A stretch of DNA of 58,573 bases, from positions 1 through 58,573 of the forward strand of contig NZ_FQZD01000024.1 in assembly GCF_900141835.1 (NCBI RefSeq), given 5' to 3'. The notes beneath the pieces are model-generated. The model was not told where the DNA came from, made no database searches, and worked only from the letters and a program-made list of their open reading frames with translations. The DNA is from Propionispora hippei DSM 15287 (GTDB lineage: Bacteria; Bacillota; Negativicutes; Propionisporales; Propionisporaceae). How positions within the stretch are numbered: the first letter of the stretch is position 1; the number at the start of each line of letters is the position of its first letter. The position numbers and the translations under genes were made by a program. Of the stretch, positions 44,743 through 54,078 are shown piece after piece.

Positions 44743-44756
44743 CCTTATTTCCAGCC

Positions 44757-45626
44757 CTATAGTGACGCGTTAATAAGCGCATCCCGTCTTTTCTTGGCAA
44801 TGCTGAAAAATGTATGCAATGCCTGCCTGTCGCCTTCCTCAATATCCTCAATAACCTGTGAAAGTATAGCCCGTAAATTTTGCAGACTATCCGTAATCGC
44901 CCGAGGATTTGTCAGGCAAATATCCGACCACATATCGGCATTGGAAGAAGCAATCCGCGTGGTATCACGAAATCCTCCGCCAGCCAGCTTGAGACTCTCT
45001 TCCATATCATGCGAGAAGTCCAGCAAATGAACCATCGCTGCCGCCGCCACGTGGGGTACGTGACTAATCACCGCCGCACAGCGATCATGATCTTCGACCT
45101 TCATGGTCGTAATCTTCGCTCCGGTAAGCGCAATAAGCTCGGCTACTGTACTGACCGCTTCGGTCGAAGTGGATACTTCAGGCACCAGGATATACCATTT
45201 ATTGATAAACAAGTGCGAATCAGCCGCCTGCATACCACTTTGCTCCAAACCGGCCATGGGATGACCGCTCACATAGAAAACACCTGGCGGCAAAATATGG
45301 TTGATCCGATCGGCTATATAACCTTTAGTACTGCCAACATCCGTAATGATAGTCCCCTGTTTTAAAAACGGTGCTATTTTTTCCACTATAGGCACGATTT
45401 GCAGCACCGGTGTACAGATAAAAATAATATCGGCATCGACTACACCTTCCGTCAAATCGACAATTGCCCGGTCTGCAGCCTTACGTTCTAAAGCCAGCTC
45501 CAATGTAGCGGTACGGGTAGCCACTGCTGTAATGAAAAACCGGTCGGGATCAGCTTCTTTTAATGCCAGCCCTATTGAACCGCCGATAAGGCCCATGCCA
45601 ATGATGGTGATATTTAATTTCTTCAT
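44757..45626 (-). CDS. tyrA: Prephenate dehydrogenase TyrA
   Basis: A 289-residue NAD-dependent enzyme converting prephenate to 4-hydroxyphenylpyruvate in tyrosine synthesis. NAD site [13 protein letters not shown] near the N-terminus; [17 protein letters not shown] and a His-containing [11 protein letters not shown] helix follow. There is no C-terminal ACT domain. The start overlaps the aroF stop by 4 nt, which implies translational coupling; both are under the T-box at 46691-46945. Confidence 0.94.
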   Translation of the reverse strand: MKKLNITIIGMGLIGGSIGLALKEADPDRFFITAVATRTATLELALERKAADRAIVDLTEGVVDADIIFICTPVLQIVPIVEKIAPFLKQGTIITDVGSTKGYIADRINHILPPGVFYVSGHPMAGLEQSGMQAADSHLFINKWYILVPEVSTSTEAVSTVAELIALTGAKITTMKVEDHDRCAAVISHVPHVAAAAMVHLLDFSHDMEESLKLAGGGFRDTTRIASSNADMWSDICLTNPRAITDSLQNLRAILSQVIEDIEEGDRQALHTFFSIAKKRRDALINASL

Positions 45627-46639
45627 AGCAAGGATTTACCTACCACAGCCCCAATCTGAGCAACCTCTTGCATCACCAGCGAAAAGTTCTCCGGTGTAAG
45701 CGACTGCTTGCCGTCGGACAAAGCCCTGCTGGGATCGGGATGAACTTCAATCATCAAGCCATCCGCACCGCCGGCAATCGCGGCGCGAGACATAGGACGA
45801 ACCAGCTTCCATTTTCCCGTTCCGTGGCTTGGATCCACAATAATCGGTAAATGGCTGATACTCTTTACCGCAGCAACCGCGCTTAAATCCAATGTGTTAC
45901 GGGTATAATCTTCAAACGTCCGGATACCCCGTTCACAAAGCGCTACATTGTAATTCCCTTCACTCATGATATATTCCGCTGCATTAAGCCATTCATTAAT
46001 CGTAGCGGCCAGGCCCCGTTTTAAGAGTACCGGCTTATTAGTCCGTCCCACGGCTTTTAGCAATTGGAAGTTTTGCATATTTCTTGCGCCAATCTGCAGC
46101 ATATCCGCGTAGGCGCTCACGGTAGCTACTGATTCCACATCCACCACTTCGGTAACAATTTTCAGGCCTGTTTTTTCTCTGGCCTCTGCCAAAAATTCCA
46201 ATCCCTGTTTTTCCAAGCCCTGAAATGCATAGGGTGAGGTGCGTGGTTTGTAAGCACCGCCCCTTAAAAATTGAGCACCCGCCGCTTTGACAATATGGGC
46301 TGATTCCAAAAGCTGTTCACGACTCTCCACGGCGCAGGGACCGGCCATAACAGTAAGCTGTCGTCCGCCGATTTGTACACCACCAACATCAATGATTGTG
46401 TCTTCCTGCTTAAAGTCACGGCCAACCAATTTGTAAGACTCGGTCACTGACACAGTCTTCTCCACGCCAGCCATGGCTTCTACCGGTAATTCCGCAATGA
46501 CCTTTTTGTCGCCGATAACACCGATAATCGTGCGGGTCGAGCCTTCCGATACATGTGCCTTTAGGCCGGTATTGGTCAGTTTGTCGATCACTTTTTTAAT
46601 TTCCTCTTGCGTGGCATTTTGATTCATGACAATAATCAC
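45623..46639 (-). CDS. aroF: 3-deoxy-7-phosphoheptulonate synthase (DAHP synthase)
   Basis: A 338-residue type-I-beta DAHP synthase, first step of aromatic amino acid synthesis from PEP and erythrose-4-phosphate. The N-terminal ferredoxin-like regulatory domain ([19 protein letters not shown]) precedes the catalytic TIM barrel with [48 protein letters not shown] and [13 protein letters not shown]. The GTG start at 46639 has GGAGGG six nt upstream. It heads the aroF-tyrA operon under tyrosine T-box control. Confidence 0.95.
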   Translation of the reverse strand: MIIVMNQNATQEEIKKVIDKLTNTGLKAHVSEGSTRTIIGVIGDKKVIAELPVEAMAGVEKTVSVTESYKLVGRDFKQEDTIIDVGGVQIGGRQLTVMAGPCAVESREQLLESAHIVKAAGAQFLRGGAYKPRTSPYAFQGLEKQGLEFLAEAREKTGLKIVTEVVDVESVATVSAYADMLQIGARNMQNFQLLKAVGRTNKPVLLKRGLAATINEWLNAAEYIMSEGNYNVALCERGIRTFEDYTRNTLDLSAVAAVKSISHLPIIVDPSHGTGKWKLVRPMSRAAIAGGADGLMIEVHPDPSRALSDGKQSLTPENFSLVMQEVAQIGAVVGKSLL

Positions 46640-46690
46640 AACGATCCCTCCGTTATCACCTATTGATTTTATGTTTTACAAAAAAGAAAC

Positions 46691-46945
46691 GCAAAAAATC
46701 CCGTCCCCTACTCAGGGACGGGATTAACCCGCGGTACCACCCTGCTTGCATTGCAAGCCGCTCAACTCAGGTACGAGACAAAGTCTGTATACCCTAGCCT
46801 ATGGTAACGGTGGCGCTCCGGCATAGTCTACTCACATTTCGACCTGCTACTCCTAGGTGTATTTCAATCAGACTATCTACCGGGTCTCACCACCCCCCGG
46901 CTCTCTGCAAGACAAATCTAATTTACTTCTCCTACTCATTGCATT
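46691..46945 (-). ncRNA. T-box leader, tyrosine specifier predicted
   Basis: The T-box sequence AGGGTGGTACCGCGGG lies at 46743-46728 on the minus strand. The terminator AATCCCGTCCC/GGGACGGGATT with T6 lies at 46725-46693. Stem I starts near 46942 (GCAATGAGTAGGAGAAGTA). In its 3' side the codon TAC (46861-46859), in GAAATACACCTA, is followed by a purine and then by CCTA, which can pair with TAGG at the stem base: the standard position of the specifier. TAC predicts tRNA-Tyr sensing, fitting the aroF-tyrA cargo. Confidence 0.9.
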
Positions 46946-46965
46946 TACATTTTTTTGTTAAAGTT

Positions 46966-46994
46966 ACTATAACAAAACCGTTTAACAATGTCAA
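46966..46994 (-). promoter_or_regulatory. Promoter of the T-box-aroF-tyrA operon
   Basis: TTGACA (46994-46989), a 17-nt spacer and TATAGT (46971-46966) on the minus strand; start expected near 46959, just ahead of the T-box stem I. Confidence 0.82.
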
Positions 46995-47014
46995 GAAAAA
47001 CTTATGGAATACGC

Positions 47015-47254
47015 TTAGCTGATCAAACCACTGGCAGGTAATAAATCTACTCTGTCTCCGTCTTGCAATGTCTGCCTGGCGCTACCGGCATTGCCATTGA
47101 TTTTGATACTGCCGACTTCCGATGCTGCAATCTCCAACTCCTCCAAGAGCTCCTCTACCAGAATACTTTCCGATACATCTACTGCCAATATGCCACTGCT
47201 GCTTGAAGGTGCATATTTTTTTAATCCGGCATATAACCTTACTTCTATTACCAT
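47015..47254 (-). CDS. MoaD/ThiS-like ubiquitin-fold protein without the Gly-Gly tail
   Basis: A 79-residue beta-grasp protein starting MVIEVRLYAGLKKYAPSS, with the KINGNAGS and LQDGDRVDLLPA segments of the MoaD/ThiS family. The C-terminus is ASGLIS, not the usual GG, so it could not be adenylated and loaded with sulfur as MoaD or ThiS is. ATG at 47254 is preferred, but GTG/TTG codons four residues upstream have a nearer GGGGAG, so the start is uncertain. It stands alone; no moaE or thiF is near. Confidence 0.72.
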   Translation of the reverse strand: MVIEVRLYAGLKKYAPSSSSGILAVDVSESILVEELLEELEIAASEVGSIKINGNAGSARQTLQDGDRVDLLPASGLIS

Positions 47255-47358
47255 GTAACCCAACACACTCCCCTATACTTAAGTCCAGATCAGTTTGTTT
47301 ACTATATACTCATGGCTGTGGCATAAATAACAAACACTTTAATAAGTTACTCATGTTT

Positions 47359-47391
47359 ATTCGGCAGGAATTATAAAAATTCCTGCCGAAT
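47359..47391. terminator. 14-bp hairpin 3' of the NlpC/P60 gene
   Basis: ATTCGGCAGGAATT pairs with AATTCCTGCCGAAT around ATAAA. There is a T-rich tract on the plus strand (GTAATTTTTTGG) but none on the minus strand, so it is a weak terminator for the gene it follows. Confidence 0.5.
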
Positions 47392-47434
47392 GTAATTTTT
47401 TGGAAAATATTTTATTTTCCTTTAATTTCCCACT

Positions 47435-48133
47435 TCAATACAAAACACGCCGGGCCCCCACGTAACGGGGTTTCCAATACACGTCATCCAGGCGACTTAC
47501 CATAACGCCCCGGCTGGAAGAGGCATGAATAAACTGTTGTGCTCCTAAATAAATACCGCAATGGGAAGCACCAGGCTCATAGGTAGAAAAAAACACTAAA
47601 TCACCAGGTTCCAGCTTTTTCAATTCCACTGCGCTGCCCGTTTTAAACTGTTCATCCGCCATGCGCGGCAAACGTTTTCCATTCTTACCAAACACATATT
47701 GAACCAAACCGGAGCAATCAAAACCTGTCGGCGTTTCTCCTCCGAATCGATAGGGAACCCCCAAAAGTTTTCTGGCCGTATCAATGATTGGTTTTGTTTT
47801 TTCCGGCAGATTTCCCGGCTTGTCCAGTTTGGGCATATCACGGCCCATTAACAGACGATAGGTTGCTGCATCCACTACACCGGTTTCTTTTAGTTTCTTA
47901 TTTCTCTGGTACTTTTTCACGGCAACCGTCGTTCCTGCTGAAAAATACCCGTCAAGCTTCTCGTTTTTGCTCTCCCGGTAATAGCCGAGCTGCTTCAGCC
48001 TAAGTTGTATATTTTTAATTTCCGGCGCCCGCTCACCTTGCCGATAACCGGCCTCACCGGCATAGACAGTTGAAACTGACAGCAGCAGCACCAATATTAA
48101 AATAGCTGCCATCTTTCTATGTAAAATAAACAT
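47435..48133 (-). CDS. Secreted NlpC/P60 peptidoglycan hydrolase with a PG-binding domain
   Basis: A 232-residue protein. A signal peptide spans residues 1-25 (hydrophobic AAILILVLLLSVSTVYAG). A peptidoglycan-binding domain (about 30-96: IKNIQLRLKQLGYY, DGYFSAGTTVAVKKYQ) is followed by an NlpC/P60 cysteine peptidase with the catalytic triad Cys140 (FDCSGLVQY), His191 (SHCGIYLG) and His203 (FIHASSS). It cleaves D-Glu-(meso)-diaminopimelate-type stem peptides in this family. ATG follows GGAGGAAGAGGC. Fits a cell-wall remodelling or germination role. Confidence 0.93.
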   Translation of the reverse strand: MFILHRKMAAILILVLLLSVSTVYAGEAGYRQGERAPEIKNIQLRLKQLGYYRESKNEKLDGYFSAGTTVAVKKYQRNKKLKETGVVDAATYRLLMGRDMPKLDKPGNLPEKTKPIIDTARKLLGVPYRFGGETPTGFDCSGLVQYVFGKNGKRLPRMADEQFKTGSAVELKKLEPGDLVFFSTYEPGASHCGIYLGAQQFIHASSSRGVMVSRLDDVYWKPRYVGARRVLY

Positions 48134-48309
48134 GCCTCTTCCTCCATCGGGCTGGTTAGGATTCCTTTTTCCACTATTTGTTAGAAAATTCTACATATAG
48201 TTTCAATATCCTGCATCTTTCACTCAGTTATACCGCTAATTTCCAGGCATATCTCCTGTATTTTGACTCACAATAACAGGGAAAGGGTCCGTAATGGTTG
48301 AGCCAAGAC

Positions 48310-48680
48310 TGGCACCGGATCTCGCGCAGAGGTTCGGTGCCGGTCGGCCAAAGATCTATGCTGGGTCTGCGGGCTCAGTATCGGTCGGCGGGAAGATCGG
48401 TATGGGCCGTGTAAGGCTGTGCGGTAGCCCAACTGTTATCGCATGGTCGATAGCGGTGTATACCGGTCGAGCAAAGATTGCCAAGGGTTCCGGAATTTTA
48501 TCCCGGAAAATTCACAGAGGTCTATTGTAGTCGGGAGATTGCAGTAGGTTTCCCAGGTATCTTTGGTAGTCGGGCAAAGGTCTTGGCCGGCGGTGTAATG
48601 CTTGTACGTAGTCGAAAGATTGCGTACAGGTACGTAGTTGCTGGTCCGGGCTGTAGCGAAGATCATTGCAGGCTCTTTTC
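48310..48680. repeat. Degenerate tandem hairpin-repeat region, GC-rich, function unknown
   Basis: In the 575-nt gap between the NlpC and speD genes a recurrent unit resembling (G/A)GTCG(G/A)NCAAAGAT(C/T) appears near 48342, 48383, 48463, 48529, 48567, 48609 and 48655, at spacings of about 38-42 nt with one or two longer steps. Several units are held by short stems that differ in sequence: GGCACCG/CGGTGCC before the first, CTATTG/CAGTAG around the fourth, GTACG/CGTAC around the sixth and CTG/CAG around the last. By eye the stretch is richer in G and C than its neighbours. Open frames on both strands cover parts of it, but none has a ribosome-binding site or known domain. It may be a structured RNA or a decayed repeat. 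Confidence 0.5.
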
Positions 48681-48697
48681 CGCTATTATGCTTCATA

Positions 48698-48730
48698 AAA
48701 AAACATCCCTATACTTTAGGGATGTTTTTT
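48698..48730. terminator. Intrinsic terminator of speD
   Basis: AAAAAACATCCCTA (48698-48711) pairs with TAGGGATGTTTTTT (48717-48730). The speD stop codon lies within the hairpin. It can terminate in both directions. Confidence 0.85.
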
Positions 48731-49524
48731 CCATAAAAAATCTCGGCCATTTCTTTTTTTAGCCGCTGCTTAATTTTCTTCTTTTCGCCGGGAATTAATT
48801 CCTTTTGGTCAGTGCCGAATAAATAATTATCCAAGTCAAATTCTTTGAGCAGCATCTTGGTATGAAATATATTCTCCTGATACACATTGACATCAATCAT
48901 ATGATAAAGTTCACGGGTATCCTTGGAAATATAATTTTGAATCGAATTTATTTTGTGATCAATATAAAACTTTTTACCGTTTACGTCACGGGTAAAGCCG
49001 CGAACCCGGTAATCAATAATCGCAATATCCGAATTAAAGCTGTTTATTAAATAATTCAACGCTTTCAGTGGCGAAATTTCACCACAGGTAGATACATCAA
49101 TATCTGCACGAAATGTACTAATCCCTTTGTCAGGGTGGCTTTCCGGATAGGTATGTACCGTGATATGGCTTTTATCCAGATGAGCTACAACTGCGTCCGG
49201 CAAAGGATCGTCAAGCCCGTTTGTTATGCTTTTAGTTGGTCCGGAAGAAAGCTTTCCTTCCGAAATGAGCATGGTCACACTAGCTCCCTGAGGATCATAA
49301 TCCTGTTTAGCAATATTCAAAATATTGGCACCGATAATGTTGGCCACTTCGGTGAGAATTCCGGTAAGACGCTCCGCATTATATTCTTCATCGACATACT
49401 CAATGTATTTTTGACGGTGTTGAGGAGTCTTAGCATAGCAGATATCATACATATTGAAACTTAATGTCTTGGTCAAATTATTAAAGCCATAGAGCTTAAG
49501 CTTTTTAATTGACTTAATTTCCAT
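48709..49524 (-). CDS. speD: S-adenosylmethionine decarboxylase proenzyme SpeD
   Basis: A 271-residue pyruvoyl enzyme of spermidine synthesis, of the longer E. coli-type (class 1A). Self-cleavage at the Lys-Ser bond in [17 protein letters not shown], with Ser119, generates the pyruvoyl group. Conserved [20 protein letters not shown] and [12 protein letters not shown] follow. ATG codons at 49527 and 49524 are both near GGAGGAGAAG; the latter was chosen. speE is not in the window. Upstream lies repeat A2. Confidence 0.95.
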   Translation of the reverse strand: MEIKSIKKLKLYGFNNLTKTLSFNMYDICYAKTPQHRQKYIEYVDEEYNAERLTGILTEVANIIGANILNIAKQDYDPQGASVTMLISEGKLSSGPTKSITNGLDDPLPDAVVAHLDKSHITVHTYPESHPDKGISTFRADIDVSTCGEISPLKALNYLINSFNSDIAIIDYRVRGFTRDVNGKKFYIDHKINSIQNYISKDTRELYHMIDVNVYQENIFHTKMLLKEFDLDNYLFGTDQKELIPGEKKKIKQRLKKEMAEIFYGKNIPKV

Positions 49525-49661
49525 CATCTTCTCCTCCATACTAAAAATCTAAATACTGATGAAGAATAGTAAAGTATCATTTTTATATCGCGATACAGCT
49601 TCCATAATACATTATACTTTTCTTACATAGTTTTTCAATATATTTATTTTTACAACAGACC

Positions 49662-49823
49662 ATTAGTGATCCACCAACCTTTTAAGCAAAGATTGCTGAT
49701 AGTCAAAAATTCGTCATCCATCGTTGTCGTCAGTTGCCTGGCGATATGCCTTCCTCTTCCGCCTTGGCTGACAAAATGTTTCCACGCCATCTTCTCCCAG
49801 TTTCAAAGTGGATGGACCACTAG
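49662..49823. repeat. MITE-like repeat family A, copy 2
   Basis: About 160 bp aligning to copy 1 in reverse complement: TTAGTGATCCACC at the left and its related complement at the right, with TCGTTGTCGTCAGT, GGCGATATGCC, TTCCGCC and GCTGACAAAATG in the interior, in the same order as copies 1 and 3. It lies between speD and the GNAT gene, upstream of speD. Confidence 0.72.
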
Positions 49824-49841
49824 CCTTAATGTAGCCACATA

Positions 49842-49878
49842 AGAAAATCCGTATCCCGGCTTTGGATACGGATTTTCT
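49842..49878. terminator. Hairpin terminator at the end of the GNAT gene
   Basis: AGAAAATCCGTATCC pairs with GGATACGGATTTTCT around CGGCTTT, just after the stop of the minus-strand GNAT gene. Flanks are only moderately A/T-rich. Confidence 0.75.
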
Positions 49879-49879
49879 G

Positions 49880-50332
49880 CTAAATTTTTCTTACCATGGC
49901 AATCTCATCACAGTTAGGAAATTTAGCACAATTAATACATTCTTTCCACACCTTGTGGGGCAGTTGTTCTTTGGGAATTTCGGCAAACCCTAATTTCGCG
50001 AAAAAACCCGGCTGGTATGTTAAGGTAAACAGCGTTTTGATACCAAGCGTATATGCTTCTTTAATCAATAATTGAACAATCTCCCGTCCAATCCCCTGTT
50101 TCATATAATCAGGTGCAATCGCCATCGTCCTGATTTCCGCCAACTCATCCCAGACCAGGTGGAGCGCGCCTACACCGACAATACTCCCTCCATCTTCAGC
50201 CAAAATCATATCCCGCAAGGTTTCATACAATACGTTTCTTGAACGGGGCAGCATAACACCCTGTTCGGCATAATCATTTACCAATTTATGAATGGCCTCT
50301 ACATCTTTAAATGTGGCCTTACGATAAATCAT
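49880..50332 (-). CDS. GNAT N-acetyltransferase (short ArgA-like)
   Basis: A 150-residue acetyl-CoA-dependent GNAT protein: MIYRKATFKDVEAIHKLVND, AEIRTMAIAPDYMKQGIGREIVQLL (the acetyl-CoA loop Q-x-x-G-x-G/A) and TLTYQPGFFAKLGFAEIPKEQLP. The latter, with CINCAKFPNCDEIAM at the end, resembles short N-acetylglutamate synthases. No arginine genes lie nearby, so the acceptor is not proved. A cysteine pair near the end (CINC...FPNC) may bind zinc. Confidence 0.85.
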   Translation of the reverse strand: MIYRKATFKDVEAIHKLVNDYAEQGVMLPRSRNVLYETLRDMILAEDGGSIVGVGALHLVWDELAEIRTMAIAPDYMKQGIGREIVQLLIKEAYTLGIKTLFTLTYQPGFFAKLGFAEIPKEQLPHKVWKECINCAKFPNCDEIAMVRKI

Positions 50333-50362
50333 CTACTTATCCCTTCCGACTTAATTTATTCT

Positions 50363-51010
50363 CTATTTCTGCTGCTCCTGCAGCAGAGCACTGGGGCACA
50401 GTTCGCACAAACAGCAAACCGTACATTCCGGTTTGCGGGCTTTGCAAACTTTCCTGCCATGCCAGATAAGCCAATGATGGGCATCACTCCATTTGTCACG
50501 GGGAATCGCTTTCATTAGTCCTTTCTCCACTTCTAACGGCGTCTTACCTTTAGCTAACTGTAACCGATTTGCCACTCTAAACACATGGGTGTCTACAGCG
50601 ATGGCCGGAATATGAAATAACTGGCTGACCACCACATTGGCAGTTTTGCGGCCAACCCCCGGCAATTTGACTAATTCCTCTATGCTATCGGGAACCTGCC
50701 CCTGATATTGCTCACACAACATCGTACAGGTAGCAATAATATTCTTAGCTTTGCTATGATATAATCCACAGTCACGAATTTGTTCTTCCAAACCGCTCTG
50801 ACCTAATTCCAGTATCTTTTCCGGGGTACTGTATTTCGGGAACATCCTTCCGGTAATGATATTGACCCGAACATCGGTACATTGAGCTGACAAAATAACA
50901 GCAATTAATAATTCAAAGGGCGTTGTATAGGTAAGGGCTGTTGTCGTATCCTGGTATGTTTCTTCCAGCAGTGCCAGCATCTGCTGTTTTATGGCTTTGG
51001 TAACCCGCAT
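50363..51010 (-). CDS. nth: Endonuclease III
   Basis: A 215-residue bifunctional DNA glycosylase/AP lyase that removes oxidised pyrimidines. HhH motif with the catalytic Lys in ELVKLPGVGRKTANVV, catalytic Asp in VDTHVFRVANRL, and the C-terminal [4Fe-4S] ligands C-x6-C-x2-C-x5-C (CKARKPECTVCCLCELC). It starts 3 nt after the DUF711 stop, so it is co-transcribed with it; the ribosome-binding site is weak, suggesting coupling. Confidence 0.96.
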   Translation of the reverse strand: MRVTKAIKQQMLALLEETYQDTTTALTYTTPFELLIAVILSAQCTDVRVNIITGRMFPKYSTPEKILELGQSGLEEQIRDCGLYHSKAKNIIATCTMLCEQYQGQVPDSIEELVKLPGVGRKTANVVVSQLFHIPAIAVDTHVFRVANRLQLAKGKTPLEVEKGLMKAIPRDKWSDAHHWLIWHGRKVCKARKPECTVCCLCELCPSALLQEQQK

Positions 51011-51013
51011 AAT

Positions 51014-52372
51014 TTAATTGGTCAAACTTCTGACAGGAGCCGGAATCCTGCCACCGCGCGCAATAAAATCATCCGACTTAAACGCACTAACCGGAAATAT
51101 AGGACAATACCCAAACAAACCGCCATACTCGACTTTATCGCCGGCTTTTTTCCCCGGTGCCGGAATAATACGCACAGCCGTGGTTTTATTATTAATCATG
51201 CCGATAGCCGATTCATCGGCAATAATAGCCGAAATAGTAGACGCCGATGTATCACCAGGTATCGCAATCATATCCAGGCCGACCGAGCAGACGCAGGTCA
51301 TGGCTTCCAGCTTTTCCAGACTTAAGCTGCCACGCTCAGCCGCTGCAATCATACCGGCATCTTCACTGACCGGAATAAAGGCGCCGCTCAAACCACCCAC
51401 ATGCGATGAGGCCATAAGGCCCCCCTTCTTCACTGCATCATTTAACAACGCTAAGGCGGCAGTAGTTCCGGGAGCGCCACAGCTTTCCAAACCCATTTCC
51501 TCAAGAATATGGGCAACGCTGTCACCAACGGCAGGAGTCGGTGCCAACGAAAGATCAATAATCCCAAAAGGAACTTTAAGACGGCGAGAGGCTTCCTGGG
51601 CTACAAGCTGGCCGACCCTGGTGATTTTAAAGGCTGTCCGTTTTATAGTTTCGGCAACTACGCTAAAGTCTTCTCCTTTTACATCTTCCAAAGCCCTTTT
51701 TACCACGCCGGGGCCGCTTACACCTACGTTAATGATATTTTCCGCTTCCCCTACACCATGAAAGGCGCCGGCCATAAAAGGGTTGTCCTCAGGCACATTA
51801 GCAAATACAACCAGTTTAGAACACGCAACAGCGTCCCGATCCTTGGTAAGTTCGGCTGCCCGCTTGATAACTTCCCCCATTTCACGCACCGCATCCATAT
51901 TAATACCCGCCTTGGTAGACGCCACATTAACCGACGAACAGACCCGTTCCGTATATGCCAGCGCTTCGGGAATGGATTGAATAAGAATCCGGTCTCCTTT
52001 GGTATAGCCTTTTTCGACTAAAGCGGAAAATCCGCCAATGAAGTTAACGCCGACGATTTTTGCCGCTTCGTCCAACGCCTGAGCCACAGGTACAAAACTG
52101 TCGGTATGGCAGCTTTCTGCAGCAATAGCAATTGGCGTTACGGATATCCGTTTATTAATAATAGGAATCCCATATTCAGCTTCAATAGCCTCGCCCGTGC
52201 GGACTAGATTTTCAGCCAGCCGGGTTACCTTATCATAAACATTACGGCAAAATACCTTTACATCCGGATGGGCACAGTCCCGAAGACTAATTCCCATGGT
52301 TATGGTCCTGACGTCCAGATTGTTTTCTTCAATCATGCGATTTGTTTCGAAAATATCCTGTATAGTTAACAC
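51014..52372 (-). CDS. DUF711 (UPF0210/PFL-like) family protein
   Basis: A 452-residue cytosolic protein of the DUF711 family (UPF0210), with [29 protein letters not shown]-like, [12 protein letters not shown]-like and [24 protein letters not shown] segments. The family has a pyruvate-formate-lyase-like fold but no glycyl radical motif is seen. Function unknown. GTG start at 52372 behind GGGGGGAG. It follows the ACT-domain gene by 24 nt, the usual gene pair in Firmicutes (a two-gene conserved set). Confidence 0.9.
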   Translation of the reverse strand: MLTIQDIFETNRMIEENNLDVRTITMGISLRDCAHPDVKVFCRNVYDKVTRLAENLVRTGEAIEAEYGIPIINKRISVTPIAIAAESCHTDSFVPVAQALDEAAKIVGVNFIGGFSALVEKGYTKGDRILIQSIPEALAYTERVCSSVNVASTKAGINMDAVREMGEVIKRAAELTKDRDAVACSKLVVFANVPEDNPFMAGAFHGVGEAENIINVGVSGPGVVKRALEDVKGEDFSVVAETIKRTAFKITRVGQLVAQEASRRLKVPFGIIDLSLAPTPAVGDSVAHILEEMGLESCGAPGTTAALALLNDAVKKGGLMASSHVGGLSGAFIPVSEDAGMIAAAERGSLSLEKLEAMTCVCSVGLDMIAIPGDTSASTISAIIADESAIGMINNKTTAVRIIPAPGKKAGDKVEYGGLFGYCPIFPVSAFKSDDFIARGGRIPAPVRSLTN

Positions 52373-52396
52373 AATGAATGCTCCCCCCTAATCGCC

Positions 52397-52669
52397 TTAT
52401 ACACGATGCATAATTCTAAAAATATCTTCATGCTGCGCCTTGATTTCCAGGTTGATTTCTTCCCCTTTTTTCTTCAATACTTGTTGCAATTCGGTCAGAC
52501 GGATCGTACTATTGGCCATGTCAACAATCATGACCATGTTAAAAAAGCCATCTACTATATTTTGGTTGATATTCAAAATGTTAACTTGGCTTTTGGCTAA
52601 AATATCACTCACCATGGCGATGATTCCAACACGATCTTCTCCCACTATTGTTACTACTACTTTCATCAT
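52397..52669 (-). CDS. ACT-domain protein (UPF0237)
   Basis: A 90-residue single ACT domain, MMKVVVTIVGEDRVGIIAMVSDIL, with the ligand-loop glycine and the NINQNIVDGFFNMVMIVD strand. These stand-alone ACT proteins regularly precede DUF711 genes. They may bind an amino acid and act as a sensor; not proved. GGAG lies 8 nt before the first ATG. Confidence 0.92.
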   Translation of the reverse strand: MMKVVVTIVGEDRVGIIAMVSDILAKSQVNILNINQNIVDGFFNMVMIVDMANSTIRLTELQQVLKKKGEEINLEIKAQHEDIFRIMHRV

Positions 52670-52818
52670 GTATCACACTCCACATTTTTTTTGCTTTCAC
52701 TAATTTCATAATTTCACACATATGTAATAGATATTGAATTATATTTATTATACGCAATTTCTGAGAAAAGCCAAGTATTTATAATAAAAAATCTACTATT
52801 ATGCATAAAAAAACAATA

Positions 52819-52852
52819 TGAGCCATACAGTAGTACTTAAACTGACGGCTCA
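52819..52852 (-). terminator. Intrinsic terminator of trxB
   Basis: TGAGCC pairs with GGCTCA and an inner CAGT pairs with ACTG; TATTGTTTTTTT follows on the minus strand. It lies 58 nt after the trxB stop. Confidence 0.7.
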
Positions 52853-52910
52853 TTGAAAAGTAAACATGAACTAAGGAGCAGCAAAACAACCAGAACCTTC
52901 CGGGATTCGG

Positions 52911-53822
52911 TTATGCTTGGCGAAGCACATAGTTATAAGCCATCAACGCAGCCTTGGCACCGTCACCGGCAGCAATAACAATCTGTTTGTCCGGACCGTC
53001 ATTCACATCGCCAGCCGCGAACAACCCCGGAATTCCTGTACCGGTTGCACAGTCCACTGCGATTTCACGTTCACCATTTAAATTCACCAGGCTTTCAGCA
53101 AACTCTGAATTAGGCTTTAGCCCAATTTCAACAAACACTCCCTGAACCGCAAGTTCTTTAGTTTCATTACCTTCGGTCTGACTGATAATAAATTTTTCAA
53201 CTACCTGTTCACCGACAATTTCCTTGACAACATATCCTACTAGTTCAACCACATTGTCCAACACTCTTAATTTATCCATCAAAATAGCATCAGCTCTATA
53301 CTTTTTACGTACTACCAAATAGACCTTGTCCGCCACACCGCCTAGTTCAATAGCAGCCTGCACCGCTGAATTGCCGCTGCCGATAACGGCTACGGTTTTA
53401 CCGGCGAACAGAGGACCGTCACAAGTCGCACAATAGCTGACCCCTTTTCCCGTAAATTCCTCTTCCCCCGGAACCTCCAGCCGCCTGGGGCGTTTACCGG
53501 ATGCAATGATAACTGACTTTGCCTGATATTCATTTCCTTCGTCACTTACCAGCGTAAAAGACCCATCGTCATTGCGCCGGAGCTGCACAATTTCCTCATA
53601 TTTTATCGGAGTGGCAAACCGTTGCACCTGTTCCTCAAACTTTGCCATAAGCTCAGGGCCTGTAATAAATTGATACCCCATATAGTTTTCAATTTCCATC
53701 GTCCACATGGGCTGACCGCCAAACTCTTTCGTAATCAGCAAGGCATTCATTTTTTTCCTGGCGGCATAGACGGCCGCCGTCATCCCGGCCGGTCCCCCAC
53801 CTATGATCAGTAACTCATACAT
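52911..53822 (-). CDS. trxB: Thioredoxin reductase
   Basis: A 303-residue flavoenzyme that reduces thioredoxin with NADPH (or ferredoxin in some anaerobes). FAD motif GGGPAGMTAAVYAARK at 8-23, redox pair Cys131 and Cys134 in SYCATCDGPLF, NADPH-type motif VIGSGNSAVQAAIEL and C-terminal GIPGLFAAGDVNDGPDKQ. The second nucleotide motif reads GSGNSA followed by VVRKKYRAD, rather than the common HRR, so electron-donor specificity could differ. ATG has AAAGGAGGATGGAG upstream. Confidence 0.95.
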   Translation of the reverse strand: MYELLIIGGGPAGMTAAVYAARKKMNALLITKEFGGQPMWTMEIENYMGYQFITGPELMAKFEEQVQRFATPIKYEEIVQLRRNDDGSFTLVSDEGNEYQAKSVIIASGKRPRRLEVPGEEEFTGKGVSYCATCDGPLFAGKTVAVIGSGNSAVQAAIELGGVADKVYLVVRKKYRADAILMDKLRVLDNVVELVGYVVKEIVGEQVVEKFIISQTEGNETKELAVQGVFVEIGLKPNSEFAESLVNLNGEREIAVDCATGTGIPGLFAAGDVNDGPDKQIVIAAGDGAKAALMAYNYVLRQA

Positions 53823-54019
53823 ATGAGTACTCCATCCTCCTTTGTATGCTATTCAAATACCAATACCGGCATAGAAAGTATCACTTTAGATTATACCGAT
53901 CTTGGATAGAAGGAACCGTCAAACAATTCCTTACAAATTATTTTTTTAAATAAAAATCGCCAATTTTTTACTTTTAGTTTATCATCCTTTGTTACATCCT
54001 TCAACGGCTATGAGAAAAG

Positions 54020-54048
54020 TTGACACTTTAATGAAGATTTGATAATAT
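54020..54048 (+). promoter_or_regulatory. Promoter of the DUF896 gene
   Basis: TTGACA (54020-54025), a 17-nt spacer and TAATAT (54043-54048). The start site is about 25 nt before the GGAGTG ribosome-binding site. Confidence 0.8.
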
Positions 54049-54078
54049 TTTAGTATTTCTTAGATTGGAGTGACCTAA

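Noticed and set aside
48310-48680. CRISPR array
   Set aside because: The repeats are degenerate, with no constant repeat and spacer lengths and no cas genes nearby.
48294-48762. Overlapping open frames in the GC-rich gap (plus strand 48294-48530 and 48478-48762, minus strand 48436-48696)
   Set aside because: The frames change across the repeats, none has a good start signal, and they owe their length to the periodic sequence. A decayed coding repeat is left open in the findings.
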